A DNA stretch of 47,372 bases from Vibrio splendidus 12E03 (lineage in GTDB: Bacteria > Pseudomonadota > Gammaproteobacteria > Enterobacterales > Vibrionaceae). How positions within the stretch are numbered: the first letter of the stretch is position 1; each line of letters opens with the position of its first letter. The DNA lies in assembly GCF_000272105.2 (NCBI RefSeq), contig NZ_AJZD02000309.1:1-47372 (forward strand). Direction: 5' to 3'. The translations under genes and the position numbers were made by a program. Under the pieces are notes generated by a model, which saw only the letters and a list, made by a program, of their open reading frames with translations, did not search any database and had not been told where the DNA came from. Shown here piece after piece: positions 1-9,480 of this stretch.

Positions 1-1
1 A

Positions 2-1018
2 CAGCCGATCGCAATCACCGAAATACGCACCGAAGTTGTCCCTGCATCTCGATGGCCTCGTTTTTTAGCGTTTTTTATTGATGGTGTAATTACTGCTGTC
101 ATCATTGCGCCAATCTTTATGTATACAGATTGTTTCCAAAAAACACTCGATACAGGGGTGATAGACTTTAGAGAAGTCGCTGCTGTCTATGCCTATTTAG
201 GGCTGATGTTTTTGTTGGTACATGGGTATTTACTGAATAAGAAGGGGCAGACGATTGGCAAACATCTAATGGAAATTGCGATTGTCGATATGGAAGGTAA
301 ACCTATAGGGTTATATAAAATAGTGGGTAAACGAATGATACCTATGATTCCCTTTACTATTATACCTCTCACTGGCCATTTAATATCCATGTTGGATTCT
401 CTTTTCATTTTCCGAAAAAACAGACGTTGCTTGCATGACTTAATCGCAGGCACTCAAGTTGTTAGTGTGTCAGCCAACAATTTGGGAAAAAATGAGCACG
501 AATCATTAGAAAGCCTGTCATTGACAGTTGAAAATGTACCTGAAGTAAAACTCGCGTCTAGATGGCTACGCTTTTGGGCCGTTTTTATTGACGTCTTAAT
601 TGCTGTGGCTATTGTCATGCCAATTTATCTCTATACCGATTATTTCCAAAAAATATTTGAAACAGGGACAGCTGATACAGCAGAACTAATCGCAGTCACT
701 GTTTACGGTTGGCTCGTGTTCCTTTTGTTGAATGGCTATTTGCTGCATAAGAAAGGGCAGACTATAGGCAAAAATATAATGGAAATCGCGATTGTCGATA
801 TGGATGGCAAGCAACTAGGGTTATTCGACATAATGATCAAACGAATTTTACCTATGAACATCTTTGTTTATATTCCTGTTATTGGTCAATTTATTGCGTT
901 GCTAAACTATCTGTTTGCTTTACGTAAAAACAGACGCTGCTTGCATGACTTAATCGCGGGAAGTCAGGTTGTTAGTGTTGCGGTACCTAGAAACCTAGAT
1001 TTCAGTACTATCGAATAG
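2..1018 (+). CDS. RDD family membrane protein, tandem duplicate, 5' partial
   Basis: The reading frame is open from base 2, so the true start lies outside the window and the ATG at 119 is internal. Two RDD domains are visible in tandem. Each has the pattern ASRW.RF...FID near its start, then KKGQTIGK, MEIAIVDM and KNRRCLHDLIAG.QVVSV near its end. Each repeat carries about three hydrophobic segments. A charged linker near residues 120-140 of the part after base 119 separates them. The RDD family is a set of small inner-membrane proteins of mostly unknown or transport-related function. The repeats are very similar even at the DNA level, which suggests a recent internal duplication. The stop is followed by a 38-base gap to the MFS gene, so co-transcription is possible. 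The exact role is unknown. Confidence 0.85.
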   Translation, partial: QPIAITEIRTEVVPASRWPRFLAFFIDGVITAVIIAPIFMYTDCFQKTLDTGVIDFREVAAVYAYLGLMFLLVHGYLLNKKGQTIGKHLMEIAIVDMEGKPIGLYKIVGKRMIPMIPFTIIPLTGHLISMLDSLFIFRKNRRCLHDLIAGTQVVSVSANNLGKNEHESLESLSLTVENVPEVKLASRWLRFWAVFIDVLIAVAIVMPIYLYTDYFQKIFETGTADTAELIAVTVYGWLVFLLLNGYLLHKKGQTIGKNIMEIAIVDMDGKQLGLFDIMIKRILPMNIFVYIPVIGQFIALLNYLFALRKNRRCLHDLIAGSQVVSVAVPRNLDFSTIE

Positions 1019-1056
1019 AGATTCATAATTAAGCACTTACATACTTTAGGCATTTC

Positions 1057-2292
1057 ATGATTCATAAGCTTTTCTCAGCCATTTCTATTTACAGGTATTT
1101 ACCGAATAGCATCTATTATTTAGCACTGGCTAGAATGATTCTGGGAATGGGTAACTTTATCGTTCCATTTTTAGTCTTACTGTTAACCGATAAGTTGGGT
1201 TATTCCGCAACAGTCGCAGGTTCCCTTGCCATGGGTGTGACGGGCTCTTACCTTTTAGGGAGCTTTTTAGGTGGGAGATTAGCGGATAGGTTGGGACATA
1301 AACGGGTCATGGTGTTTGGCGAGTTTATGTGTGCTGTATTATTGATTATTTGTGGTTTCTTCGCCGATGCTCCGGTCGTCGTACCTGTGTTTTTGTTTTG
1401 TGCCTATTTCTTTGGCGGCTTAGCGTTGCCCGCGAGTAATGCTTTAGTTGCTGACCTTTCTACCCCTCAGAATCGTGATGCAGTTATGTCACTGAGTTAT
1501 CTAGCCTATAACTTTGGTTCAGCTCTTGGTCCTGTTATGGCTGGGTACTTGTTCTGGAATCACACTGACTGGATATTTTTCGGCAACGGTTTTGCGGCTC
1601 TTTTTTGTGTTTTTATTGTGGCTGCATTTGTGAAGTTGCAACCTGGAATGGAATCGACCAGCAAGAGTGAACTGGAGCAGCCCGTTTCTGGTTCGGTTTG
1701 GTCAGTTTTAAAATCAAGGCCACGGCTTTTGTTGTTCACTTTTCTATGTGGATTACTGTGGTATTCGCTAAATCAAATGACTATGGCGAGTCCATTGTAT
1801 TTGAGTCATGTGTTTGGAGAGCAAGGCCCAATTATTTTCGGGCAACTTATGACTTACGCTTGTGTTGTAGTGGTGCTGATTACGCCAATCTTAATGAAGT
1901 TCACGTCAGGTAAGGCTGAAACCGTAAGCCTTGCTTATGCAGGCTTTATGTTTGCCTTTGGTTATATGCTCGTCATGTTGTTTCCCAACATTCCTGTTCA
2001 TTTCTTTGCTTGGCTATTTCTATCTGCGGGCGAGGTTCTTCTTTTGACAAAAGAGGGCATATATTTAGCAAATAACTCCCCGTCGAGTCATCGTGGACGC
2101 ATTCAAGGCGTGCTCATTACCTTGCGAACGGTTTTCGTCATGCCTAGTTTTATCGTGATTGGCTACTTTATCGATGATTATGGGTACACTTTCACTTGGT
2201 TTAGTGTGATATTAATTTCAGTTGTTGGTGCCGTTGGTTTTTATCTTATGTCAGCTAAGGGGAAGCAATCTCCAGCGTTAGTCACCGAGTAG
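1057..2292 (+). CDS. MFS transporter (efflux-type)
   Basis: This is a 411-residue inner-membrane protein with about twelve hydrophobic segments, the usual size of a major facilitator. The MFS motif A loop between helices 2 and 3 is visible as GGRLADRLGHKRV near residue 72. The family pumps small molecules using the proton gradient, and the overall shape resembles drug or metabolite efflux proteins. No substrate can be named. It lies 38 bases after the RDD gene and 50 bases before a GNAT gene on the same strand, so the three may form one transcript ending at the terminator near 2817. An acetyltransferase next to an efflux pump is often seen in resistance-like pairs, but that link is only inferred here. 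Confidence 0.88.
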   Translation: MIHKLFSAISIYRYLPNSIYYLALARMILGMGNFIVPFLVLLLTDKLGYSATVAGSLAMGVTGSYLLGSFLGGRLADRLGHKRVMVFGEFMCAVLLIICGFFADAPVVVPVFLFCAYFFGGLALPASNALVADLSTPQNRDAVMSLSYLAYNFGSALGPVMAGYLFWNHTDWIFFGNGFAALFCVFIVAAFVKLQPGMESTSKSELEQPVSGSVWSVLKSRPRLLLFTFLCGLLWYSLNQMTMASPLYLSHVFGEQGPIIFGQLMTYACVVVVLITPILMKFTSGKAETVSLAYAGFMFAFGYMLVMLFPNIPVHFFAWLFLSAGEVLLLTKEGIYLANNSPSSHRGRIQGVLITLRTVFVMPSFIVIGYFIDDYGYTFTWFSVILISVVGAVGFYLMSAKGKQSPALVTE

Positions 2293-2342
2293 TTATTCGA
2301 TTTACTAGCAAGTAGTATCTTTTAGTCACCAGAGGTAGGCTT

Positions 2343-2813
2343 ATGATTACAATTAGAAAAGCGGTTGAGTCTGATGCTCAGGATATTTTCGATATCCGAA
2401 GCCGTGCCATTGTCGAGAAGTGCTCGGCTTATTACTCAGAAGAACAGCTGTCAATATGGACGCAGGGTGGAATGTCTGATGGATTCATCAGTGATGTAGT
2501 TGAAACCTTCCACGTATCAGAAGTTGATGGTCGAGTGATTGGCAGCGGTAAGATCAACATCGAAACCGGTATGGTTGATGCTATTTTTGTTGACCCTGAC
2601 TTTGCGGGAAAAGGCGCAGCGAAGCAGATGTTGCAGTTCTTAGAGGAGCTCGCGATTCAACACAACTTGCCATTAATGAAGTTAGAATCGACCCTGAATG
2701 CCGCTACGTTTTATCGTTCGTGTGGCTTTATTGGCGATGAACTTTCCACTTATCACTCGCCTAGAGGTATTAGCCTCGATTGCATCCCTATGGAAAAGCC
2801 GGTGGTTGCTTAA
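2343..2813 (+). CDS. GNAT family N-acetyltransferase
   Basis: This 156-residue cytoplasmic protein has the GNAT fold signature. An N-terminal strand starts ITIRKAVESDA, and motif A, which binds acetyl-CoA, is IFVDPDFAGKGAAKQML near residues 80-96. The C-terminal ATFYRSCGF matches the usual 'FYxxxGF' element. The family transfers an acetyl group from acetyl-CoA to an amine on a small molecule or protein. The acceptor cannot be told from sequence. The ATG at 2343 follows an AGAGGTAGGC purine-rich site at good spacing. It is the last gene before a strong terminator at 2817 and probably shares a transcript with the upstream MFS gene. Confidence 0.88.
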   Translation: MITIRKAVESDAQDIFDIRSRAIVEKCSAYYSEEQLSIWTQGGMSDGFISDVVETFHVSEVDGRVIGSGKINIETGMVDAIFVDPDFAGKGAAKQMLQFLEELAIQHNLPLMKLESTLNAATFYRSCGFIGDELSTYHSPRGISLDCIPMEKPVVA

Positions 2814-2816
2814 ATA

Positions 2817-2850
2817 AACAGCGCCAACACCAATCTTGGTGCTGTTTTTA
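2817..2850 (+). terminator. Rho-independent terminator after the GNAT gene
   Basis: Arms AACAGCGCCAA and TTGGTGCTGTT pair around a short loop and are followed by a T run (GCTGTTTTTAC). It sits a few bases after the GNAT stop codon and closes the RDD-MFS-GNAT block. Confidence 0.8.
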
Positions 2851-2925
2851 CTTTCCCCTTACACTCTTTTCTAACATCGAACCTAGTATCAAATTTCTCT
2901 TTGTTATACAGGCAAGTCTCTCATT

Positions 2926-3585
2926 ATGAAGAACTTCTTCGATAGCGAACTCATGCTCTCTAGCTCCTTGAATTTCGTTTTGCTATCGCTTGGGCTAACG
3001 CTCCTTTTTCATCTTCCGATTTGGTGTGGGTTCAACTTGAGCCGACGAAAGTGGAAGCTTATGGATTATTTATGGCCGTTCTTGGCGGGTATCGGGATGC
3101 TAGGTGCGGTGTCTGAAATTCGGGCATCGGTAGCTGGTGATTGGGTCGAGACTGAACAAACCAGAGCGGTCACTATTTTAGAGTCGATTCAGAAGTTCTC
3201 TTTGGACAAACTCAGAAGCGACATCTGCACAGGTCAGCCATCTCTAGACTCTCACGGACAGCACCACGAGGCGTGCTTGTGGTATTTGAATACAGCTATC
3301 ACTTTTAAAGATGTCGATTTCACTCTGTTGCCCAACGCCGCCGATTTCACGGTTCCTGCGCCTAGCGTATCGCTGGTGGAAAGCGACGCCGTGTGGGTGA
3401 GTGGCATGCTGAGTCAGTATGAAAAACAGAAGAACCAATACATTAAAACCAGAGAAGCGCAGGTGAAGCAGCCACTAGAAAGCATCTTCTGGTATGTGAG
3501 TCCTTACTTAGTCTGCTTCGCAATTGCGTTGCGTTTGACGAAAGTGACCGCAGAGCTCAAATTGGATAAATGTGCAAATAATTAG
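2926..3585 (+). CDS. Unknown membrane protein, 219 residues
   Basis: I do not recognise this protein. It has two hydrophobic segments near the N-terminus (about residues 15-35 and 50-65), a soluble region of about 110 residues with several cysteines (CTGQP, HEACLWYL), and a third hydrophobic segment near the C-terminus (YVSPYLVCFAIALRL, residues 187-201). The middle part probably faces the periplasm. It stands alone after a terminator. Its stop codon overlaps the stop of the convergent AEC gene by four bases (TTAG at 3582-3585), leaving no room for a terminator between the two genes. Confidence 0.7.
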   Translation: MKNFFDSELMLSSSLNFVLLSLGLTLLFHLPIWCGFNLSRRKWKLMDYLWPFLAGIGMLGAVSEIRASVAGDWVETEQTRAVTILESIQKFSLDKLRSDICTGQPSLDSHGQHHEACLWYLNTAITFKDVDFTLLPNAADFTVPAPSVSLVESDAVWVSGMLSQYEKQKNQYIKTREAQVKQPLESIFWYVSPYLVCFAIALRLTKVTAELKLDKCANN

Positions 3586-4463
3586 TTCGATAAAGACAGC
3601 GCGAAAGACAGCAAGATAGGCAAGGTAACCACGCTCAGGAAGTTACCGAACAACACCATAGACGCGACCTTGGGTGGCTCGACATTGAAGCGTTCTGCGA
3701 ACAGGTAGTTCATCACGGCGGGTGGCAGCATGGTGAACAGCACCATCATTTGCAGGTGCAGTGTTGGTAGCGGAATAAAGAAGTAGATGATGGTAAAGGC
3801 GATGGCGCCAGTAAACAGCGATTGGGCCGTACACAGCAAGCCAACCTTTAACCCACTTAGCCTCAAGTTAACCATTTGCGAGCCCAGCGACAATAGCATG
3901 ATTGGCACGGCAGCTTGGCCAAGTAGCGATGTGGCTTCGTAGATTGGATTCCATACTGCAATGCCAGATAAGTTGAGCGTCATCGCTAATGCGGCGGCTA
4001 AGAAGATCGGCATCTTGAGGATCTGCTTGATCGGATTGCCATCGCTTAATAGCGCCAAACCAACACTAATGTGCACACACGCCGACACCACAAACAGCAG
4101 TACCGCAGGGGCTAATGCGCTCTCGCCAAAGGTATACGTGAACAGAGGAATCGCGAGGTTGCCACTGTTACGAAACATGTGTGGCGGAGCCCAGGCTTTG
4201 AAGTTGAGCTTAAAAATCTTACAGATTGGAATCATCAACAAAGCAGGCACCAACACCGCCACCAAAGAGGCTGAGATAAGTGGCAGCTGTTCAGTGTCGA
4301 GGGGCATGGTGGTCAGCGATGCAAACACCAAAGCAGGAATACAAACATCCATATTGATGCGATTGATCGGTTTGAAATCGGGCTTAAGCCAACGACCGAC
4401 CGCAAAGCCAGCACTGGCTAAAGCAAAAACGGGAAACAGAATGCTGACGACCTGTTCGAACAT
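3582..4463 (-). CDS. AEC family transporter
   Basis: This is an inner-membrane protein of about 293 residues with roughly ten hydrophobic segments, typical of the auxin efflux carrier (AEC) family. In bacteria this family includes malate and malonate carriers and many proteins without a known substrate. The family-like conserved region is seen in the N-terminal NMDVCIPALVF and the C-terminal MLPPAVMNYLFAERF. I chose the ATG at 4463 (MFEQVVSI) because AAGGAATTCT lies just upstream; a longer frame to 4493 lacks this. It lies downstream of the guaD terminator, so it is probably transcribed on its own. A link to purine use is possible but not shown. Confidence 0.85.
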   Translation of the reverse strand: MFEQVVSILFPVFALASAGFAVGRWLKPDFKPINRINMDVCIPALVFASLTTMPLDTEQLPLISASLVAVLVPALLMIPICKIFKLNFKAWAPPHMFRNSGNLAIPLFTYTFGESALAPAVLLFVVSACVHISVGLALLSDGNPIKQILKMPIFLAAALAMTLNLSGIAVWNPIYEATSLLGQAAVPIMLLSLGSQMVNLRLSGLKVGLLCTAQSLFTGAIAFTIIYFFIPLPTLHLQMMVLFTMLPPAVMNYLFAERFNVEPPKVASMVLFGNFLSVVTLPILLSFALSLSN

Positions 4464-4637
4464 AGAATTCCTTTCTAGATTGGGTGCTTCCATTTAGCTG
4501 AGAAACGAATGTTTTAAAGAGAGGCCAAACGAAGCATAAAGTCGATATGTATAAACATTAACCTATCAATATAATGACTTGGCGTCACCGAAGATCGCTG
4601 TTTGTGAACGGTTAATTTATATTTCTTTGAATGAAGC

Positions 4638-4670
4638 ACAAAAAAGACCAGTGGCATCAGCAACTGATCT
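4638..4670 (-). terminator. Rho-independent terminator after guaD (minus strand)
   Basis: Read on the minus strand, AGATCAGT and ACTGGTCT pair (one G-U) around a 10-base loop and are followed by TTTTTT. It ends the purine catabolism operon and separates it from the AEC gene. Confidence 0.65.
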
Positions 4671-4749
4671 TTAAAGGCTAGATAAATCTGGACGGATTTT
4701 TAATTAACGACGGCTGCCGCTGTCTAGCGATTGTTACTCGGTTTTAAGT

Positions 4750-6084
4750 CTAGCTAACGAGCTTCTTGTAGTCTTTGAAATTCACATCGTAGGCTTTCTC
4801 ACCGTAGATGTAAGTCTCGCTGACGGTTCTGTCGTCACCCAAACTCATTAGTACAAATAGTTTTTCTTCAAGCTTGGTCGCTTGTTCCATTCTAAAGCGC
4901 ATCAATTGTGTGGCGTGTAAGTCGAGCACCACGAAATCGGCTTCTTTTCCTACTTCCAAGTTACCAATTTTGTCTTCTAAATGCAGAGAACGTGCGCCAC
5001 CTAATGTTGCCAAGAACAGTGATTTGGCTGGGTGCAGCTTCTTATGTTGTAGCTGCATGATCTTGTAGGCTTCGCTCATGGTTTGCAGGATTGAGAAGCT
5101 AGTGCCTGCGCCTACATCAGTACCCATACCAACACGAATGCCGTGCTCTTCCATTTCGGGTAATCGGAATAAACCTGAGCCTAAGAACAGGTTAGAGGTC
5201 GGACAGAAAGCGATGGCGGATTCGGTGTCCGCTAGGCGCTTACATTCGCAGTCAGACAAGTGAATGCCATGGGCGAATACGGAGCGTTTGTGCAGCAGAC
5301 CATAGTGGTCATACACATCTAAGTAGCTGTCGCGCTCTGGGAACAGCGATTTCACCCACTCGATCTCTTTCTCGTTTTCAGAAAGGTGAGTATGCATGTA
5401 CACGTCTGGGTATTCTTCTAGCAGTTTACCTACAGTAGCAAGTTGTTCTGGTGTGCTGGTTGGTGCAAAACGAGGTGTCACCGCGTAAAGCAAACGGCCG
5501 CGGTTATGCCACTTTTCGATCAGCTCTTTTGAGTCTGTATAGCCAGATTCTGGTGTGTCAGTCAGGTAATCAGGAGCATTGCGATCCATCAGCACCTTAC
5601 CCGCGATCATGCGTAGGTTACGTTTCTCAGCTTCTTCAAAGAACACGTTAACCGACTCTTTGTGTACAGTGCCAAATACCAGTGCCGTGGTGGTGCCGTT
5701 GCTTGCTAATTCGTCTAGGAATAGCTTCGCCACTTTGTGTGCATAGACTGGGTTTTTGAAGCGTTTTTCTTCAGGGAAGGTGTAGTTCTCTAACCAATCA
5801 AGTAGCTGCTCACCGTAAGACGCGATCATCCCCGTTTGAGGGTAGTGGATGTGCGTATCAATAAAGCCAGAGGTGATCAGCTTGTCTTTGTATTCTTTTA
5901 CTTCGAGTGTTTTAGGCTGGCGAGCCAATACTTCATCGGCATGGCCTAAATCGACGATGTGGCCGTTCTCAACCACTAAAACACCGTCTTCAAAATAGTC
6001 GTAAGACTCATCGATACCGACGTCTTTTGGGTCGGCGACGCTGTGTAAAATGCTGGCGCGATAAGCTTTGCGTTGGGTTGTCAT
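4750..6084 (-). CDS. guaD: Guanine deaminase
   Basis: Guanine deaminase converts guanine to xanthine and ammonia in the cytoplasm. The 444-residue length fits the bacterial amidohydrolase-type enzyme (E. coli GuaD is about 439). The metal site is visible: FIDTHIHYPQ near residues 75-83 gives the HxH pair, HTHLSE gives the third histidine, HGIHLSD the fourth, and GMGTDVGAG the metal-binding aspartate. It is the last gene of a minus-strand run xdhA-xdhB-xdhC-guaD, 59 bases after xdhC, so its product xanthine is handed straight to xanthine dehydrogenase. The minus-strand terminator at 4638-4670 closes the run. Its expression should follow the xdhA control region. Confidence 0.95.
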   Translation of the reverse strand: MTTQRKAYRASILHSVADPKDVGIDESYDYFEDGVLVVENGHIVDLGHADEVLARQPKTLEVKEYKDKLITSGFIDTHIHYPQTGMIASYGEQLLDWLENYTFPEEKRFKNPVYAHKVAKLFLDELASNGTTTALVFGTVHKESVNVFFEEAEKRNLRMIAGKVLMDRNAPDYLTDTPESGYTDSKELIEKWHNRGRLLYAVTPRFAPTSTPEQLATVGKLLEEYPDVYMHTHLSENEKEIEWVKSLFPERDSYLDVYDHYGLLHKRSVFAHGIHLSDCECKRLADTESAIAFCPTSNLFLGSGLFRLPEMEEHGIRVGMGTDVGAGTSFSILQTMSEAYKIMQLQHKKLHPAKSLFLATLGGARSLHLEDKIGNLEVGKEADFVVLDLHATQLMRFRMEQATKLEEKLFVLMSLGDDRTVSETYIYGEKAYDVNFKDYKKLVS

Positions 6085-6143
6085 GTTTACTTCCTTTTAA
6101 TGACTTCAGCGACTTTATGGCCGCTAAAGCTTTGCGACTTTTA

Positions 6144-7025
6144 TTAGGCGATCTTCTCTTCCAATGGTGGTTCGCCTATATCGCTTGGTTGACTGTGTTG
6201 ATCGGTCAAATCCTGATTTTGATATTGTTTGGTTGGGCGCTTTTGTTCAAGTGCTTGGCCCTGATAGTGTGCGATCAGTTCACCCGCAACCGATACCGCG
6301 ATTTCAGCGGGATGTTTGCCATTAACAGCACTAATGCCAATTGGGCAAATCATAGTTTCAATTTGCTCTTGGCTATAGCCACGTTGCTCTAAGCGGAAGT
6401 CAAACTTCTTACGCTTGGTCAGCGAGCCGATCATGCCGAAGTAACGGCTGTCTTCACGGTCGATAATGGCTTTCGTTAAATCGAAATCAAGCTGGTGGTT
6501 GTGGGTCATTACTAGGTAGTAGCTGTTCGGTGGCATGTGTTTAACTTCGCCAACTGGATCGTCTGTGACTAGCTTTTTGACGCCGTGAGGAAGCGTGTCA
6601 GGGAACACTTCTTCACGTTCATCAATCCAGGTCACACGGAAGGGCAGGGTCGCGACAATGTGCAGCAGCGCTTTTGCCACATGACCAGCGCCAAACAGCA
6701 CAAGGTGGTTCTGTTGAGTGCCAATCGGTTCAAAGCTTAATGTTGCCATTCCGCCACAACACTGGCCCAAGCGAGCGCCTAGGTTAAAACGTTCCACTTT
6801 GAGCGACTTTTCACTGGCAATCAGCATCTCACGCGCCATTTTAGTGGCCACATGTTCAAGGTGACCACCACCAATCGTAGCGATGATTCGGTCACGAGTG
6901 ACAAGCATCTTGGTACCCGCATCACGTGGCACTGAGCCTCTGTCTTCAAGCACTGTCACCATGACACATGGTTCGTAGTTCTCTTCCAGTTTTGCCAGTT
7001 CGTGAATCCAATTATCCTTAAACAT
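6144..7025 (-). CDS. xdhC: Xanthine dehydrogenase accessory protein XdhC
   Basis: XdhC-type proteins bind the molybdenum cofactor and help insert its sulfurated form into xanthine dehydrogenase. The N-terminal CoxI/XdhC domain is seen in GSVPRDAGTKMLVT and IATIGGGHLE. The C-terminal Rossmann-like part has LVLFGAGHVAKALLH and MTHNHQLDFDL. I chose the ATG at 7025 (MFKDNWIHEL) because TAGGAGGACAT, a strong ribosome site, lies directly before it. This gives 293 residues; the longer frame to 7097 would overlap xdhB. It lies 49 bases after xdhB and before guaD. The last 25 residues or so are glutamine-rich and look like an unstructured tail. Confidence 0.92.
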   Translation of the reverse strand: MFKDNWIHELAKLEENYEPCVMVTVLEDRGSVPRDAGTKMLVTRDRIIATIGGGHLEHVATKMAREMLIASEKSLKVERFNLGARLGQCCGGMATLSFEPIGTQQNHLVLFGAGHVAKALLHIVATLPFRVTWIDEREEVFPDTLPHGVKKLVTDDPVGEVKHMPPNSYYLVMTHNHQLDFDLTKAIIDREDSRYFGMIGSLTKRKKFDFRLEQRGYSQEQIETMICPIGISAVNGKHPAEIAVSVAGELIAHYQGQALEQKRPTKQYQNQDLTDQHSQPSDIGEPPLEEKIA

Positions 7026-7074
7026 ATGTCCTCCTAAATCCCTTCTATGCTTCCTAAGCTCTATATCAGTCTTA

Positions 7075-9480
7075 TTAAGCCGTTTCTGATTGAGCATCGA
7101 CCGAGGTCGGGGCTGTTTCAGAGACTTCCTGAATAGCCATCAGAATACGCTCTGGCGTTGCAGGTGTGTTGAGCTTAGGTATCGCGCCATCGACAGCGAC
7201 ATAGCTAATCGCATCTTTTAGTGCGCTCCATACCGACATACCTAACATGAAAGGTGGCTCACCCACGGCTTTCGAGTTGAATACTGTGTCTTCTGGGTTG
7301 CTGCGGTTTTCCAAAAGGTGCGTTCTGAAATCAATTGGCATATCAGCAATCGCAGGGATTTTGTAGCTTGCAGGGCTGTTGGTCATTAAGCGGCCTTGCT
7401 GGTTCCACACCAACTCTTCCGTTGTTAACCAACCGACACCTTGTACAAAGCCACCTTCGACTTGGCCGATATCAATCGCAGGGTTCAGTGAAGCGCCCAC
7501 GTCATGCAGAATATCAACACGCAGAATCTTGTTTTCACCGGTTAGGATATCGATGATGACTTCTGAACAAGAAGCGCCATACGCGTAGTAGTAGAACGGG
7601 CGACCGCGCGCTTTCTCGTGATCGTAATAGATCTTCGGAGTGCGGTAGAAGCCAGTGCTCGATAGTGAAATCTGGTTAAACCAAGCCAGCTCAACAAACG
7701 AGTTGAAGGTCATGATCTCATCGCGGATCTGCACCATACCGTTCTTAAATATCACCTCTTCAGGCCACACTTTGAAGTGCGAAGAAGCGAAGTCAATCAG
7801 GCGCTGCTTAATGGTCATTGCGGCGTTTTGCGCGGCCTTACCGTTGAGGTCGGTGCCCGATGAGGCTGCGGTTGGTGATGTGTTAGGAACTTTGTCTGTG
7901 TTTGTAGCGGTGATCTGGATACGTTCGACATCGACTTGGAACTCCTGTGCAACGATTTGTGCCACTTTGATGTTCAAGCCTTGCCCCATTTCCGTACCAC
8001 CGTGATTCAAATGAATACTGCCATCGGTGTAGATATGGATGAGCGCACCTGCTTGGTTCAAGAAAGTCGCAGTAAACGAGATACCGAATTTCACTGGTGT
8101 GATCGCAAGGCCTTTCTTCAAAATAGGGCTCTGCTTGTTGAACTCGGCAATGTCTTTACGACGTGCGTGATAGTCACTGCTGCGTTCAAGCTGTTCGGTT
8201 ATCTCAGGTAAAAAGTTGTCTTCAACGGTTTGGTAGTAATGGGTCACGTTACGGCCTTCTTCGCCGTAGTAGTTCGCCTTACGTACTTCCAAAGGATCTT
8301 TTTTCAGGTAACGCGCAATCTCGTCCATGATGTGTTCAATGGTCATCATGCCTTGCGGGCCACCAAAGCCACGGTAAGCGGTATTCGATGCGGTGTTGGT
8401 TTTGCATCGATGACCCACTACAGTTGCATCACCTAGATAATAGGCGTTGTCTGAGTGGAACATCGCTCGGTCGACGATAGAACTTGATAAATCTGGCGAG
8501 TAACCACAGTTACCTGCAACGGTAATGTCGGCACCTTGAATCACACCATTGTCGTCAAAACCGACTGTGTATTGATTGTAGAACGGGTGGCGTTTACCGG
8601 TTTGCTGCATGTCTTCATTGCGCAGCAAACGCATTTTGGTTGGTCGGCCTGTAAGGTGGGCAATAACCGCAGCCATACATGCTGGAGAGGCTGCTTGAGT
8701 CTCTTTACCACCGAAACCACCACCCATACGACGCATATCAATCACGACTTTGTGCATCGGTACGCCAATCACTTCCGCAACCAGTTTTTGAACTTCGGTC
8801 GGGTTTTGTGTCGAGGTGTAGACGATCATGCCGCCATCTTCGGTTGGCATTACACTACTGATTTGAGTTTCTAGGTAGAAGTGTTCTTGTCCGCCGATCT
8901 CTAGGTCACCAGAGATCACGTGTTTCGCTTTTGCCAGTGCGGCTTTTGAGTCACCACGTTGTTGAGTGTGGCTTTCTGTTACGAAGTGTTCTTTCTCTAG
9001 CGCTTCTTTTACATCAAGAATCGCGGGTAGCTCTTCGTATTCAATAATGGCTGCATGTGCGGCTTTGCGTGCCGTCTCTAAATCGTTGGCTGCCACGGCA
9101 ATTACAGGTTGGCCGTAATATTCTACTTTGCCATCGGCAAGCAGTGGGTCACCCGGTAGGATTGCACCGATATCCAGCTCACCCGGAACGTCTTTGGCTT
9201 GGATAGCAATGGCTACACCATCAAATTCGTAACACGGTGAAACGTCGATCTTAGTGATCTTCGCATGTGCTTGAGTACTCAGGCGTGCGTACACGTGCAG
9301 TTGATTGGGAAACTCTAGGCGGTCATCAATGTATACCGCTTCGCCCGTTACTTGTTTGGCTGCACTGTCGTGTTTAACGCTTTTACCTACGCCAGTTTTT
9401 AGGTCTTGTTTTGCAATGGTAACCATCTCTTCGTGAGTCATCGCATTGCTCTTGTGAACAGAGGAATTTGATTTAGACAT
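7075..9480 (-). CDS. xdhB: Xanthine dehydrogenase molybdopterin-binding subunit
   Basis: This is the large catalytic subunit that oxidises hypoxanthine and xanthine to urate at the molybdenum site. The 801 residues match the usual size. Visible elements are MGGGFGGKETQ (molybdopterin contact), AYRGFGGPQGM (includes the substrate-side arginine), GGTEMGQGLN (cofactor contact), and AVGEPPFMLG near residue 740, which carries the catalytic glutamate. The ATG at 9480 overlaps the end of xdhA by 8 bases, so the two subunits are probably translated in a coupled way. The first 20 residues are serine-rich and look disordered. The protein would pair with XdhA for the FeS and FAD centres. Confidence 0.95.
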   Translation of the reverse strand: MSKSNSSVHKSNAMTHEEMVTIAKQDLKTGVGKSVKHDSAAKQVTGEAVYIDDRLEFPNQLHVYARLSTQAHAKITKIDVSPCYEFDGVAIAIQAKDVPGELDIGAILPGDPLLADGKVEYYGQPVIAVAANDLETARKAAHAAIIEYEELPAILDVKEALEKEHFVTESHTQQRGDSKAALAKAKHVISGDLEIGGQEHFYLETQISSVMPTEDGGMIVYTSTQNPTEVQKLVAEVIGVPMHKVVIDMRRMGGGFGGKETQAASPACMAAVIAHLTGRPTKMRLLRNEDMQQTGKRHPFYNQYTVGFDDNGVIQGADITVAGNCGYSPDLSSSIVDRAMFHSDNAYYLGDATVVGHRCKTNTASNTAYRGFGGPQGMMTIEHIMDEIARYLKKDPLEVRKANYYGEEGRNVTHYYQTVEDNFLPEITEQLERSSDYHARRKDIAEFNKQSPILKKGLAITPVKFGISFTATFLNQAGALIHIYTDGSIHLNHGGTEMGQGLNIKVAQIVAQEFQVDVERIQITATNTDKVPNTSPTAASSGTDLNGKAAQNAAMTIKQRLIDFASSHFKVWPEEVIFKNGMVQIRDEIMTFNSFVELAWFNQISLSSTGFYRTPKIYYDHEKARGRPFYYYAYGASCSEVIIDILTGENKILRVDILHDVGASLNPAIDIGQVEGGFVQGVGWLTTEELVWNQQGRLMTNSPASYKIPAIADMPIDFRTHLLENRSNPEDTVFNSKAVGEPPFMLGMSVWSALKDAISYVAVDGAIPKLNTPATPERILMAIQEVSETAPTSVDAQSETA

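Noticed and set aside
193..453. 86-residue frame on the minus strand
   Set aside because: It is antisense to the RDD gene, and the repeated RDD domain proves the plus frame.
3961..4497. 178-residue open frame on the plus strand
   Set aside because: It is fully antisense to the AEC transporter gene, whose protein sequence is clearly real.
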